A DNA stretch of 39,110 bases from JAJRRH01 sp047638815 (lineage in GTDB: Bacteria > Bacteroidota > Bacteroidia > Flavobacteriales_D > JABDKJ01), in contig JBLIMR010000021.1 of NCBI GenBank assembly GCA_047638815.1, forward strand, positions 1 through 39,110, written 5' to 3'. Positions 16,271 to 24,973 of this stretch are shown here, in pieces. Within the stretch, counting starts at the first letter, position 1, and each line of letters begins with the position of its first letter. The translations under genes and the position numbers were made by a program. Under the pieces are notes generated by a model. It did not search any database. It was not told the DNA's origin and saw only the letters and a list, made by a program, of their open reading frames with translations.

Positions 16271-16358
16271 TATTAAATAATAGTACGTTCTATTTTTGTA
16301 TAGAATTTGTATTGAATTTGAAGTAACTCATATTTTTCAGTTTTAAATATTAATAATA

Positions 16359-16382
16359 CAGTGCACTGCTCCTGTGCCACAG
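16359..16382. promoter_or_regulatory. Two adjacent palindromes upstream of the metalloprotease
   Basis: CAGTGCACTG (16359-16368, perfect) is followed after 3 nt by CTGTGCCACAG (16372-16382, 5-bp arms around one C). They form a GC-rich island in AT-rich DNA, 89-112 nt upstream of the protease TTG and downstream of dus on the same strand. Paired operator sites or a structured leader are possible. The rest of 16271-16566 shows no gene. Confidence 0.45.
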
Positions 16383-16566
16383 TTCCGACCCAGATATGGT
16401 CAAATGCTCATTAATAATTCCAACAACTACAATTTCAAAGTAAAAAGCTCAAGTTTTACAGATTAATTTTATTGTATGAATGTTTGTTGTTTGGTATTTA
16501 AGCCTAGCCGAATATAACAAGAAGAACGAAATAAACCAAATCGAAAAAGATAACGAAATAACAGCT

Positions 16567-17544
16567 CTAAGCAAAAACTGCAACAATTTCCTTCAACGAA
16601 TCACGAATCTCATCTTGATCCATTGAAGTCACGAGCTTCATCCTATACTCTTTGAAATTAGGAATGCTTTTAAAGTATCTTGCATAATGTCTTCTCATTT
16701 CAAGAATTCCCAATCTTTCCCCTTTCCATTTAATGGATCTATCAAAATGCTCTAGACAGACATCTGATCGCTCTTCAATACCTGGTGGAGGTAATATTTC
16801 ACCAGTTGCCATGTAGTGTTTTATCTCATTGAAGATCCATGGATTTCCAATGGCCGCCCTGCCAATCATGATGCCATCCACACCATATTTTTCTTTTTTC
16901 TCAAGTGCAATCCTTGGATCTGTAACATCTCCATTACCAAAAATCGGCATGGTAATTCTGGGATTCTCTTTGATTTTCCCAATTAGGGACCAATCAGCCT
17001 CACCCTTATACATCTGAGATCGTGTTCGACCGTGTATGCTTAGCGCCTTAACCCCTACATCTTGGAGCTGTTCCGCAACATCTTCAATAAACATTGTATT
17101 TGTATCCCATCCCAATCTTGTTTTAACGGTGATTGGTAAGTTAGTTTCTTTGACCATCGCTTTTGAAAGCTCGACCATCTTAGGGATGTCTTTCAAAATA
17201 CCCGCACCTGCACCTTTGCAAGTAACTTTTTTGACAGGACAACCGAAGTTAATGTCAATGATATCAGGATTCGATTTCTCAGTCATCCTCACAGCCATTT
17301 TCATGTGCTCAATATCTGCACCAAAGATCTGAATGCCAACTGGTCTTTCATCTTCATATATATCAAGCTTCTGAAGGCTTTTTGTGGCGTTACGAATTAA
17401 ACCTTCAACCGATATAAACTCCGTATACAGGACATCCGCACCATATTTCTTGCATAATGCACGAAAAGGTGGATCACTGACATCCTCCATAGGTGCCAAT
17501 AACAATGGGAAATCACCCAATTCTATGTCTCCAATTTTTACCAA
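16567..17544 (-). CDS. dus: tRNA-dihydrouridine synthase, DusB-like
   Basis: A 325-aa flavoprotein that reduces uridines in the D-loop of tRNA, in the cytoplasm. It has the full family pattern: LLLAPMEDVSDPPFRAL at 14-30, the DINFGCPVKKV motif with the catalytic Cys102, the ITVKTRLGWD strand, the SIHGRTR loop, and FGNGDVTD and GIMIGRAAIGNPW for FMN phosphate binding. The length and the K-G-A-G-A-G motif suit DusB. The start is TTG at 17544, because the family begins VKIGxIELG exactly here and no ATG is available. It is divergent from polA, with its own -7 box TACTTTTG. The exact U position modified in tRNA cannot be told from sequence. Confidence 0.93.
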   Translation of the reverse strand: MVKIGDIELGDFPLLLAPMEDVSDPPFRALCKKYGADVLYTEFISVEGLIRNATKSLQKLDIYEDERPVGIQIFGADIEHMKMAVRMTEKSNPDIIDINFGCPVKKVTCKGAGAGILKDIPKMVELSKAMVKETNLPITVKTRLGWDTNTMFIEDVAEQLQDVGVKALSIHGRTRSQMYKGEADWSLIGKIKENPRITMPIFGNGDVTDPRIALEKKEKYGVDGIMIGRAAIGNPWIFNEIKHYMATGEILPPPGIEERSDVCLEHFDRSIKWKGERLGILEMRRHYARYFKSIPNFKEYRMKLVTSMDQDEIRDSLKEIVAVFA

Positions 17545-17557
17545 GCGAAAATTTTCA

Positions 17558-17565
17558 CAAAAGTA
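17558..17565 (-). promoter_or_regulatory. -7 box TACTTTTG for dus
   Basis: On the minus strand the octamer matches TAnnTTTG exactly and ends 13 nt before the TTG start, which supports that start. No -33 element lies at the usual spacing. Confidence 0.5.
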
Positions 17566-17693
17566 CGATGATTATCAACTTGAAGCTAATGAGATTATTT
17601 ATGGAATATCGAAGGCAAATTTTACAAGAACTCAAGATAACCACTATTTATTCACAGCTTTAATATACGAGGGTTTAAGGTATTTTTCTTTGT

Positions 17694-17701
17694 TACATTT
17701 G
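17694..17701 (+). promoter_or_regulatory. -7 box TACATTTG for polA
   Basis: An exact TAnnTTTG match in the divergent dus-polA space, 67 nt before ATG 17769 (37 nt before GTG 17739). The -33 region is not clear. Confidence 0.45.
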
Positions 17702-17768
17702 CTCAAATGGAAAATAATATTGACCATTTATTTTCCTTGTGAATACAATAAAAAAAGCACCGAATACC

Positions 17769-20552
17769 ATGGACAAAGACAAGCAACCTTCCAAGCTATA
17801 TCTACTAGACGCATTTGCTTTAATTTACAGAGCATACTTCTCTATGATTAGAAACCCAATGATAAATTCTAAAGGGGTTAATACTTCTGCGATTTATGGT
17901 TTCATTAATACCCTATGGGGCTTGATACAAAAGGAGAACCCAACGCATATGGCTGTTGTGTTTGACACCGCAGCACCAACAACTCGTGTTGAAGAGCATA
18001 GTTTTTACAAAGCAAACAGACAGGAAACACCTGAAGACATTCGATCTTCGATTCAACCCATAAAAGATCTTATAAAAGCTTTTAACATACCTGTCATTGA
18101 GTGTGATGGTTATGAAGCGGATGATATAATAGGTACGCTTGCCAAAGAAGCAGAAAAACATGGACATCAAACATTCATGGTTACTCCCGATAAAGATTAT
18201 GGTCAATTAGTGTCTGAAAATATCTTCATGTATAAACCTGGATCTTACGGCAAGGACAGAGAGATTTTAGGAGTTCCAGAAATTCTTGCGAAGTGGGATA
18301 TTGAGCGTATTGATCAGGTAATTGATATGCTTGGCTTGATGGGTGATGCCGTAGATAATATTCCGGGAATTAAAGGAGTTGGAGAGAAAACAGCTTGTAA
18401 ACTGCTAAAACAATACGATAGTGTTGAGGGGATTTTGGAACATGCGCATGAGGTGAAAGGCAAGATGGGAGAGAAGATTGTTGCAGGAAAGGAAGATGCT
18501 ATCATGTCTAAGATGTTGGCTACAATTATACTGGATGTTCCGGTTAAATTTGATGAAAAGGATTTGCTAATCGAGGACCCGAATGCTGAGGCACTTCGTA
18601 ATTTCTTCGATGAGTTTGAATTCCGAACATTAGGGAAAAGAATCCTGGGTGACGGTTATTCCTTTGCTAAGAATCAGGGATCTCAACCTAGTTTATTTGA
18701 TAGTGTCCCGGAAGAGAATATCGAAGAATCAAATGGGATGAAAACACTTTCGGATGTTGACAGCAATTATCATTTTGTTGAAATTGTCAAGGACAGAAGG
18801 AGCTTAATCGCTAAACTGATGAAGGCGAAAGAAGTCTGTTTTGACACTGAAACTTCAGGAATAGAACCCAGTAACACAGAGCTTGTTGGACTTTCATTTT
18901 CGATGAAAAAAGGAGAGGCATATTACGTTCCAACACCAACTGACCAAAAGGAGACTCAAAGTATATTGGAGGAATTTAGACCGTTTTTTTCCAATGAGAA
19001 AATCACCAAGATTGGGCACAATATTAAATTTGATATGATTGTCCTTATGCAATACAATATAAAGGTTGCAGGTAAAATTGAGGATTCTATGATTGCACAT
19101 TCGCTACTTGAACCAGAAAAGAGGCATGGCATGGATTTTTTATCAGAAAACTTTCTCAGTTATGCACCGGTTTCCATTACTACTTTAATTGGTAAAAAGG
19201 GCAAGAATCAAAAGAGCATGCGCGACATTGAGCAGAAGGAAATTAGTGACTACGCCTGTGAAGATGCGGATATAACACTTCAATTACACCAGCTCTTCGC
19301 ACCTTTATTAAAGAAAAATGAAGTTGATGAGTTGTACCAAAATGTAGAATGTCCGTTGATTAAAGTTTTGGCTGAAATGGAGTTTCGTGGTGTAGGATTA
19401 GATGTTGATTTTCTAAATAAATATGCTACCGAATTAGGAGCCGACATTCTTGTCATCAGAGATAGAATATTGGAAAGAGCGGGTACCGATTTTAATTTGA
19501 ACTCGCCCAAACAGTTGGGGGAAGTGCTCTTTGAGAAGATGGAGATACCATATAAAGGCAAAAAAACGGCCACCGGGCAATATTCTACAAATGAAGCAAC
19601 TCTTAGCAAACTCAAATCTGAGTATGAAATTATCGGTGATATTATGGAATATCGAGAATTGACCAAATTGAAGTCTACTTATGTGGAGGCACTGCCAAAG
19701 TTGATTAATCCGAAGGATAGTAGAATCCACACATCATTTCGACAAGCGATAGTACCAACAGGTCGTTTGAGTTCCGATAGTCCTAATCTTCAAAACATTC
19801 CAATCAGATCAGAAAAGGGGAGGAAGATAAGAACCGCGTTTAAGCCGACTGAAAAGGATTATGTTTTACTTGCAGCAGATTACTCCCAAGTAGAATTACG
19901 TGTCATAGCATCATTAAGTGATGAGAAAAATATGATTCAGGCTTTTGTAAATGATGAAGATATTCACTCAGCCACAGCAGCGAAGCTATTTTCTGTTGAT
20001 CTGAAAGATGTGGATAGGACTATGAGATCAAAGGCTAAAGCAGTAAACTTTGGACTTATATATGGTCAAGGAGCATATGGATTATCACAGAATTTGGGGA
20101 TTAAGGTTGGTGAGGCCAAAGAAATCATTCAGAATTACTTTGAAAAGTATCCAGGCATCATCACATATATGAACAGTAACCAAGAGTTTGCACGAGAAAA
20201 TGGTTATGTGAAAACACTACTTGGTAGAAGAAGGTATTTGCCAGATATCAATTCTGCAAACCATACTGTCCGAAGCCATGCAGAAAGAAATGCAATCAAT
20301 ACTCCAATTCAGGGATCAGCGGCCGACATTATAAAAGTCGCAATGATTGATATTGAAAATCATATGCAAAATAAAAATATGCAATCTCGCATGGTACTAC
20401 AGGTTCATGATGAATTGGTCTTTGAAGTTCATAATTCTGAATTGGATGAAATGAAGGAAATGGTCAGTGAAAAGATGATGGGAGCTGTTGACTTAAAAGT
20501 TCCTTTGAAGGTCGATGTGGGTGTAGGAAGCAACTGGCTGGAAGCCCATTAA
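17769..20552 (+). CDS. polA: DNA polymerase I with intact 3'-5' exonuclease
   Basis: A 927-aa enzyme that fills gaps, removes RNA primers and repairs DNA. It has three domains: the 5'-nuclease (about 1-300; LLDAFALIYRAYFS, DGYEADDIIGTLA, TPDKDYGQLV, and the helix-hairpin-helix GIKGVGEKTA); the 3'-5' exonuclease (about 335-520), whose metal ligands remain (FDTETSG at about 357, GHNIKFD, YACEDAD), so it should proofread, unlike the Taq type; and the polymerase (about 560-927; DYSQVELRVIA near 704, AVNFGLIYGQGAYGL near 757, VHDELVFEV near 878). I chose ATG 17769 because it puts the family start KLYLLDAFALIY ten residues in; a GTG at 17739 would add ten residues of poor conservation. Divergent from dus. 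Confidence 0.97.
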   Translation: MDKDKQPSKLYLLDAFALIYRAYFSMIRNPMINSKGVNTSAIYGFINTLWGLIQKENPTHMAVVFDTAAPTTRVEEHSFYKANRQETPEDIRSSIQPIKDLIKAFNIPVIECDGYEADDIIGTLAKEAEKHGHQTFMVTPDKDYGQLVSENIFMYKPGSYGKDREILGVPEILAKWDIERIDQVIDMLGLMGDAVDNIPGIKGVGEKTACKLLKQYDSVEGILEHAHEVKGKMGEKIVAGKEDAIMSKMLATIILDVPVKFDEKDLLIEDPNAEALRNFFDEFEFRTLGKRILGDGYSFAKNQGSQPSLFDSVPEENIEESNGMKTLSDVDSNYHFVEIVKDRRSLIAKLMKAKEVCFDTETSGIEPSNTELVGLSFSMKKGEAYYVPTPTDQKETQSILEEFRPFFSNEKITKIGHNIKFDMIVLMQYNIKVAGKIEDSMIAHSLLEPEKRHGMDFLSENFLSYAPVSITTLIGKKGKNQKSMRDIEQKEISDYACEDADITLQLHQLFAPLLKKNEVDELYQNVECPLIKVLAEMEFRGVGLDVDFLNKYATELGADILVIRDRILERAGTDFNLNSPKQLGEVLFEKMEIPYKGKKTATGQYSTNEATLSKLKSEYEIIGDIMEYRELTKLKSTYVEALPKLINPKDSRIHTSFRQAIVPTGRLSSDSPNLQNIPIRSEKGRKIRTAFKPTEKDYVLLAADYSQVELRVIASLSDEKNMIQAFVNDEDIHSATAAKLFSVDLKDVDRTMRSKAKAVNFGLIYGQGAYGLSQNLGIKVGEAKEIIQNYFEKYPGIITYMNSNQEFARENGYVKTLLGRRRYLPDINSANHTVRSHAERNAINTPIQGSAADIIKVAMIDIENHMQNKNMQSRMVLQVHDELVFEVHNSELDEMKEMVSEKMMGAVDLKVPLKVDVGVGSNWLEAH

Positions 20553-20628
20553 TCTAAACAAATGAATTAGGATTACTTTTCACACATCTTGATTTTAAAG
20601 GTTTTTTATGCGTTAAATTTGAAACTCT

Positions 20629-20661
20629 TTGCACGTAATATCGTATTTGATTGACGTGCAA
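20629..20661. repeat. 8-bp perfect inverted repeat upstream of the lipoprotein gene
   Basis: TTGCACGT (20629-20636) and ACGTGCAA (20654-20661) are perfect inverted arms around a 17-nt spacer, ending 28 nt before the ATG at 20690. The left arm overlaps a -7-like ACTCTTTG (TA replaced by AC). An operator or 5' leader hairpin is possible; nothing identifies a regulator. Confidence 0.4.
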
Positions 20662-20689
20662 TACGTAAAGACGCTAAAACACTTATTAA

Positions 20690-21589
20690 ATGAAAGCACT
20701 AAAAAACTATTCTATTCTAGCATTGGCAACAATGATTTTAATTAGCTGCGATGGTGGTAAAACTGACGCTGGGTTGACTCATGTTACCCTTGTAGATAAG
20801 AAAGAAGATAAAAAGATAGATTATCAGACTGAGAAGGTTAATGATATATTTTTCTCAATACCATCTCCGATTGAAATGGCTGGACTTATAAAAGGATCTG
20901 GATCAAAGTATAATGCCGACTTGTTGAATGATATCCGTAACCGAGATAAATATACTAGCTCATATTCAAAGGCAATAAACCTTGGGATTTACGGAGCTGA
21001 CTTGAGTTATACTTCAGTATTTAATAGAAATCAAGAATCGATTCTATACATGTCATCTGCGAAACAACTTGCGGATGAATTGGGCGTATCAGCAGCATTC
21101 AATTCAGATGTGATGAACAGAATAGAGGAGAATGTCGACAATCGAGATTCCTTGTTGGGAATAATTTCAGAGACATTCTATATTTTGGATGCTTATCTGA
21201 AGGAAAATAATAGAAGCAGCGTCTCTGCCCAAGTTATTTCTGGTGGATGGATCGAAGGTCTATATATCGCAGCGTGTGTATATGAAGATGATGAAGCAAA
21301 GAGCCCTGAATTAATCACAAGAATAGTGGATCAGAAATATGCCTTGGATGATCTTATCGCATTGGTAGAGAGTTATAATGCTAAAGGAGATCTGGATGTT
21401 ATTCACACTGATCTTTCTGACTTAAAGAAGTTATTTGCAAAGTCGAAATCGGTAAAAGTGGATCCTCCAAAGAATAAAGCCGGAAAAGTGGTTTTAGGAG
21501 GAGACGAAAAGCTAACCATGGAGAGGGTCGATTTGATGGCCTTGGTTAAAAAATTAAAAGAAATAAGAGGTAGATATACCAGTGCTTAA
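20690..21589 (+). CDS. Predicted lipoprotein of unknown function, helical
   Basis: A 299-aa protein with a lipoprotein signal: KALKNYSILALATMILI followed by the lipobox ISC with Cys20. The mature part is mostly alpha-helical and charged, with no domain I recognise. Notable pieces are FFSIPSPIEMAGLIKGSG, YGADLSYTSVFNRNQESI, and GGWIEGLYIAACVY, which looks like a conserved core. It has the feel of envelope proteins conserved as hypotheticals across Bacteroidota. It is followed 23 nt later by a small secreted protein on the same strand, so the two likely form an operon. An inverted repeat upstream may regulate it. Localisation to the periplasmic side of a membrane is the only firm prediction. 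Confidence 0.8.
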   Translation: MKALKNYSILALATMILISCDGGKTDAGLTHVTLVDKKEDKKIDYQTEKVNDIFFSIPSPIEMAGLIKGSGSKYNADLLNDIRNRDKYTSSYSKAINLGIYGADLSYTSVFNRNQESILYMSSAKQLADELGVSAAFNSDVMNRIEENVDNRDSLLGIISETFYILDAYLKENNRSSVSAQVISGGWIEGLYIAACVYEDDEAKSPELITRIVDQKYALDDLIALVESYNAKGDLDVIHTDLSDLKKLFAKSKSVKVDPPKNKAGKVVLGGDEKLTMERVDLMALVKKLKEIRGRYTSA

Positions 21590-21612
21590 AGCAGGAATTA
21601 AAAATTAAGACT

Positions 21613-22065
21613 ATGAGATCGTTAAAAATCATCGTATTACTTGCATTCATTGCACCATTAATGGTCAATGCACAGTGTGGGAGATTCACAAAAAAGAAAT
21701 GCTTACCAATGTTGGAAGAATACCTTCCGAACGAAAATTTTAATAATGCTGTTCTAATGCCAGGGGATGAGGCTGAGATCAACATGACTTTTTTCGCAGG
21801 TCAAGCGTATAGATTGTTCGTGTGTAACGAGCCAATATTGGGAAATGTTCAATATAAGGTCATGGACATGAACGACAAGGTAGTGTTTGATTCGGAAACA
21901 TCAGAACTTGAAACCTTTGATTTCGAAGTTGAAAACACCCTAAAAATGAAAGTTCAAATAATAGTACCAGAAGGTGATGTTACCCATACCCTTACACCAC
22001 AAGGCTGTGTAACAGTATTATTAGGACATAAAGACAATAGCGGATCTAAGGAATCTACGCCATAG
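21613..22065 (+). CDS. Small secreted protein of unknown function
   Basis: A 150-aa protein with signal peptide MRSLKIIVLLAFIAPLMVNA, cut before QC. After a short Cys/Lys-rich start (CGRFTKKKCLPML), the mature part looks like one beta-sandwich: GDEAEINMTFFAGQAYRLFVC, YKVMDMNDKVVFDSE, ENTLKMKVQIIVPEG. This resembles a pre-peptidase C-terminal-like or jelly-roll fold, but I cannot name the family. A free-looking pair of late cysteines (VCNEP, GCVTVLLG) may form a disulfide. It follows the lipoprotein by 23 nt, suggesting a shared envelope function. Its 3' end overlaps the convergent PLP enzyme by 11 nt, and the last six residues (SKESTP) look unconstrained. Confidence 0.75.
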   Translation: MRSLKIIVLLAFIAPLMVNAQCGRFTKKKCLPMLEEYLPNENFNNAVLMPGDEAEINMTFFAGQAYRLFVCNEPILGNVQYKVMDMNDKVVFDSETSELETFDFEVENTLKMKVQIIVPEGDVTHTLTPQGCVTVLLGHKDNSGSKESTP

Positions 22066-23194
22066 CCTGCTCAAGATCGCTGATCAGGTCATCAGCATCT
22101 TCAATACCGACACTTAATCGAAGAAGAGAATCAACTACACCCGTTGCTTCTCTTTTTTCTTTTGGTATGGCTGCATGAGTCATAGAAGCTGGGTGACCAA
22201 TGAGAGATTCAACACCTCCCAATGATTCAGCTAGGATAAATAACTTAGTCTTAGTTGCAATTTTTCTTGCACTAGCATATTCATTCCCCTTAAGTGTGAA
22301 TGCAATCATACCACCAAAATCACGCATTTGCTCTTTCGCAACATCATGGTTTGGATGATCTTTAAGTCCTGGCCAGTAAACTTTGTCTACATTATGATGG
22401 TTGCTTAGAAAAGTAGCGATTTTCGCACCATTTTCACAATGTCTTTGCATTCGTAAATGCAATGTTTTAATGCCTCTTAAAGTTAGAAAACAGTCTTGAG
22501 GTCCAGGGACACCACCACAGGTATTTTGTAAAGTTCTTAATCTAAGATCTAAATCATCATCATTTACAGCAGCTAACCCTATTACAACATCAGAGTGACC
22601 AGCGAGATATTTTGTTCCCGAGTGCATGACAATATCTGCACCGAGGTCCAATGGATTTTGTAAATATGGGGAAGCGAAGGTATTGTCCACAACCAGTATA
22701 GCTCCACAATATTTTGCAACTCTAGCAAGCATTTTGATGTCAATGACTTTCAAGGTTGGATTTGTTGGCGTTTCAACCCAAATCATTTTTGTTTTCTCAT
22801 TCACCAAGGATATCACATCTTCTTCAGAAGATAAGGAATCGAAATGGAACTTCAATCCGTAGTTCTCATAAACTGATGTGAAAATTCTATATGACCCACC
22901 ATACAGGTCACTTATACTGATGACTTCATCACCTGGAGAAAGCAACTTAATGATAACATCAGTAGCCGCCATACCACTTGCAAAAGCTAATCCATGCTTA
23001 CCATTCTCAATAGCCGCGAAGTTCATTTCCAGCGCATGCCTTGTTGGATTTTGTGTTCTAGAATATTCGTATCCTTTGTGCTCACCAACATCCGTTTGAA
23101 CGTATGTTGAGGTTTGATAAATTGGTGTCATGATGGCACCGGTTGCTGGATCCGCTGAAATACCCGCGTGAATGGCTTTTGTGGCAAATTTCAT
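22055..23194 (-). CDS. Cys/Met-metabolism PLP enzyme (cystathionine gamma-synthase / beta- or gamma-lyase type)
   Basis: A 379-aa cytoplasmic enzyme of the gamma-family of PLP-dependent enzymes. Visible features: YEYSRTQNPTR at 43-52, the cofactor-stacking SDLYGGSYRIF near 95-105, ETPTNPTLKV near 141-150, VDNTFASPYLQNP at 169-181, and the Schiff-base Lys195 in SGTKYLAGHSDV. The tail SLGGVESLIGHPASMTH and RLSVGIEDADDLI, with the phosphate/carboxylate-binding arginine, is also standard. Members swap O-acyl-homoserine or cystathionine chemistry, and sequence alone does not separate cystathionine gamma-synthase from gamma-lyase here, so I give no symbol. It stands alone; its 3' end overlaps the opposing secreted-protein gene by 11 nt. 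Confidence 0.92.
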   Translation of the reverse strand: MKFATKAIHAGISADPATGAIMTPIYQTSTYVQTDVGEHKGYEYSRTQNPTRHALEMNFAAIENGKHGLAFASGMAATDVIIKLLSPGDEVISISDLYGGSYRIFTSVYENYGLKFHFDSLSSEEDVISLVNEKTKMIWVETPTNPTLKVIDIKMLARVAKYCGAILVVDNTFASPYLQNPLDLGADIVMHSGTKYLAGHSDVVIGLAAVNDDDLDLRLRTLQNTCGGVPGPQDCFLTLRGIKTLHLRMQRHCENGAKIATFLSNHHNVDKVYWPGLKDHPNHDVAKEQMRDFGGMIAFTLKGNEYASARKIATKTKLFILAESLGGVESLIGHPASMTHAAIPKEKREATGVVDSLLRLSVGIEDADDLISDLEQAMA

Positions 23195-23352
23195 TATTGA
23201 AGCATTTAATAAAGTACAGCGAAATTAAGCCAATCTGTGTACACTTGAAACAACTGAAGGGAATAAGTTTTTTGTCAAATTTCAGTTATTATTATGAAAT
23301 CCATGTGTTGTATATGTATACTGAGGCCAGAAGATTCTCTATAAGAGGGCAA

Positions 23353-24540
23353 TTAGCCATTTGAGTTTCCTGAGGATGTTCTCTTCAACCACCCAGGTAA
23401 GACAAGCACTCCAACAAAAATGTAAGGGAAATAGGTTAATAATCTCCAAAGAATGGCTAAAAGTCCTACTAAGGTCAAAGGAACAACAGAGTCTCCAAAA
23501 AAATGATAGAACGCCACTTCTGCGAGTCCTGAACCTCCTGGGGTAGGAGAAATGAGCATGATAACCCACATGCCCAATTGTTTCGCATACACATAAACAT
23601 GATCAATACTGGGTACTACAATCATTATAAGGCAGTTCAATAGGAGAAAGCGAGAAGTCCATGAGAAGAAGGTCCAACCGAATGTTGAGAGCCAGAACGA
23701 CAATGGTTTTGATCGATATTCCTTAGAAGCTAAGACTAAATCATTACCCCACTGTATGACTTTATATTGCCACTTTTTTAGAAATTGAATGTTAAATATT
23801 CTTAGAAGCAAAAATCTAAATCCACGTGGATTAATGAATACTGCATATACTAGGGTAAAGATGAGTATGAAAATGAAAAAGTAACCCACCCAAAAAACAC
23901 CTTCTGCAGTTAAATTGAAACCGAATATTTCTTGTTGCCAAGACTCAGGGAAAATATTCTTTTTAATAACAAAGAAGAAAGTAAAAGGCACAACAAGAAC
24001 ATAAAAGAGTTCATCCAACATTGCTGTAATCATTACGATGGCAGTACTTTTTCCCAATGATATTTTTTCACGTCCAAGGAAGAAAATTGCAACTCCTGCT
24101 CCACCGACAACACTTGGGGTTAAAGCCGATGCGAATTCCCAGAGCAATACCACATCAAAGCATTGTCGCCAACTCAATTTCTTTTCGGATAGTATTCTAA
24201 TTCTCATGATATAGCCTGTGACTCGCATCACCAAGAAAACAATAGCGGCTAGCAAGAAAACAATGGAATAGAATCCCCAATCTACTTTTTTGAGACTTTG
24301 TTTTACGGTAGATTTCGTGAAATCTCCATTTTCCATGAGAATAAAATGATCAGCATCCGCGATGTCATGCTCTACAGAATTATCCTTCAAAATATAATCT
24401 CCTTTGCCAGGCTCGGTTTTATCAAACCTGACCTCCGTTAGGCTTTTATATAAAACATAGCCAGCTGCTATTAAACCAATGAAAACAGGGATGAAAACCC
24501 GCTTCATTCCTAGCTTTTGTTTTATTTTTTTTTCATCCAT
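23353..24540 (-). CDS. Flippase-like / lysylphosphatidylglycerol synthase transmembrane-domain protein
   Basis: A 395-aa inner-membrane protein with about eight hydrophobic segments, beginning at about 14-30 (VFIPVFIGLIAAGYVLY). It belongs to the LPG_synthase_TM (UPF0104, AglD/MprF-N-like) family: the conserved core is WEFASALTPSVVGGAGVAIFFL and, near the end, MLISPTPGGSGLAEVAFYHFFG, the two P-x-x-x-G-G-x-G half-motifs of this family. The catalytic C-terminal domain of MprF is absent. A soluble insert of about 50 residues follows TM1 (KTEPGKGDYILKDNSVEH). The family is linked to lipid or glycolipid flipping; the substrate here is unknown. It is divergent from the ArsC-like gene, with back-to-back -7 boxes. 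Confidence 0.85.
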   Translation of the reverse strand: MDEKKIKQKLGMKRVFIPVFIGLIAAGYVLYKSLTEVRFDKTEPGKGDYILKDNSVEHDIADADHFILMENGDFTKSTVKQSLKKVDWGFYSIVFLLAAIVFLVMRVTGYIMRIRILSEKKLSWRQCFDVVLLWEFASALTPSVVGGAGVAIFFLGREKISLGKSTAIVMITAMLDELFYVLVVPFTFFFVIKKNIFPESWQQEIFGFNLTAEGVFWVGYFFIFILIFTLVYAVFINPRGFRFLLLRIFNIQFLKKWQYKVIQWGNDLVLASKEYRSKPLSFWLSTFGWTFFSWTSRFLLLNCLIMIVVPSIDHVYVYAKQLGMWVIMLISPTPGGSGLAEVAFYHFFGDSVVPLTLVGLLAILWRLLTYFPYIFVGVLVLPGWLKRTSSGNSNG

Positions 24541-24561
24541 TAATTAGGAAATTCTTTTAGG

Positions 24562-24599
24562 CGAAACTACAAAAGGAAAGTTTTAAACTTATAGATTCG
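24562..24599. promoter_or_regulatory. Back-to-back -7 boxes for the flippase-like (-) and ArsC-like (+) genes
   Basis: On the minus strand TAGTTTCG (24562-24569) lies 21 nt before ATG 24540. On the plus strand TAGATTCG (24592-24599) lies 18 nt before ATG 24618. Both match TAnnTTTG at 7 of 8 positions and are only 22 nt apart, so the two promoters may interfere. Confidence 0.4.
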
Positions 24600-24617
24600 T
24601 ACTATAATTTCAAACCA

Positions 24618-24968
24618 ATGGAAAAGAAAATATATCACTTGGAAAATTGTTCTACTTGTCAAAGAATTCTTGGAGAAATAAATTATGAAGGTGTTGAATT
24701 GCAGAACATTAAGTCAGAATCTATAACGCATGAGCAATTGGAAGAAATGCACGAGTTAGCAGGATCTTATGAAGCGTTATTCAGTAAAAGAGCAATGAAG
24801 TATCAATCCATGGGTTTAAATCAAATGGACCTTCAGGAAAAAGACTTTAAAAAGTATATTCTTGAAGAATACACTTTCCTAAAGAGGCCAGTTGCTATTG
24901 TTGGAGATGAAATATTTATAGGATCGGCAAAGAAGAATGTTGCAGCGTTATCTGATGTCCTAATATAG
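24618..24968 (+). CDS. ArsC/Spx-family thioredoxin-fold protein
   Basis: A 116-aa small protein with the ArsC/Spx fold. The N-terminal strand leads into HLENCSTCQRILGEI, giving a CxxC pair at Cys11 and Cys14, and the C-terminal part has the family hallmark FLKRPVAIVGDEIFIG. It resembles the Bacteroidota 'arsenate reductase family' proteins annotated next to transporters. Whether it reduces arsenate or acts as a redox adaptor is unknown, and no arsenic gene (arsR, arsB) is nearby. The EamA permease starts 5 nt after its stop, so the two are co-transcribed. Confidence 0.85.
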   Translation: MEKKIYHLENCSTCQRILGEINYEGVELQNIKSESITHEQLEEMHELAGSYEALFSKRAMKYQSMGLNQMDLQEKDFKKYILEEYTFLKRPVAIVGDEIFIGSAKKNVAALSDVLI

Positions 24969-24973
24969 TTTTT

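Noticed and set aside
17739..17768. GTG start for polA ten codons upstream
   Set aside because: Possible, but polymerase I families start close to the LLDAFALIYRA motif, so ATG 17769 is preferred.
17384..17851. 155-codon open frame on the plus strand across the dus start and polA start
   Set aside because: It overlaps dus antisense and polA in another frame, and its text is shadow-like with no domain.
20553..20620. Possible terminator after polA (AATC / GGATT)
   Set aside because: The stem is too short and the T-run (GGTTTTTTATG) is not next to it.
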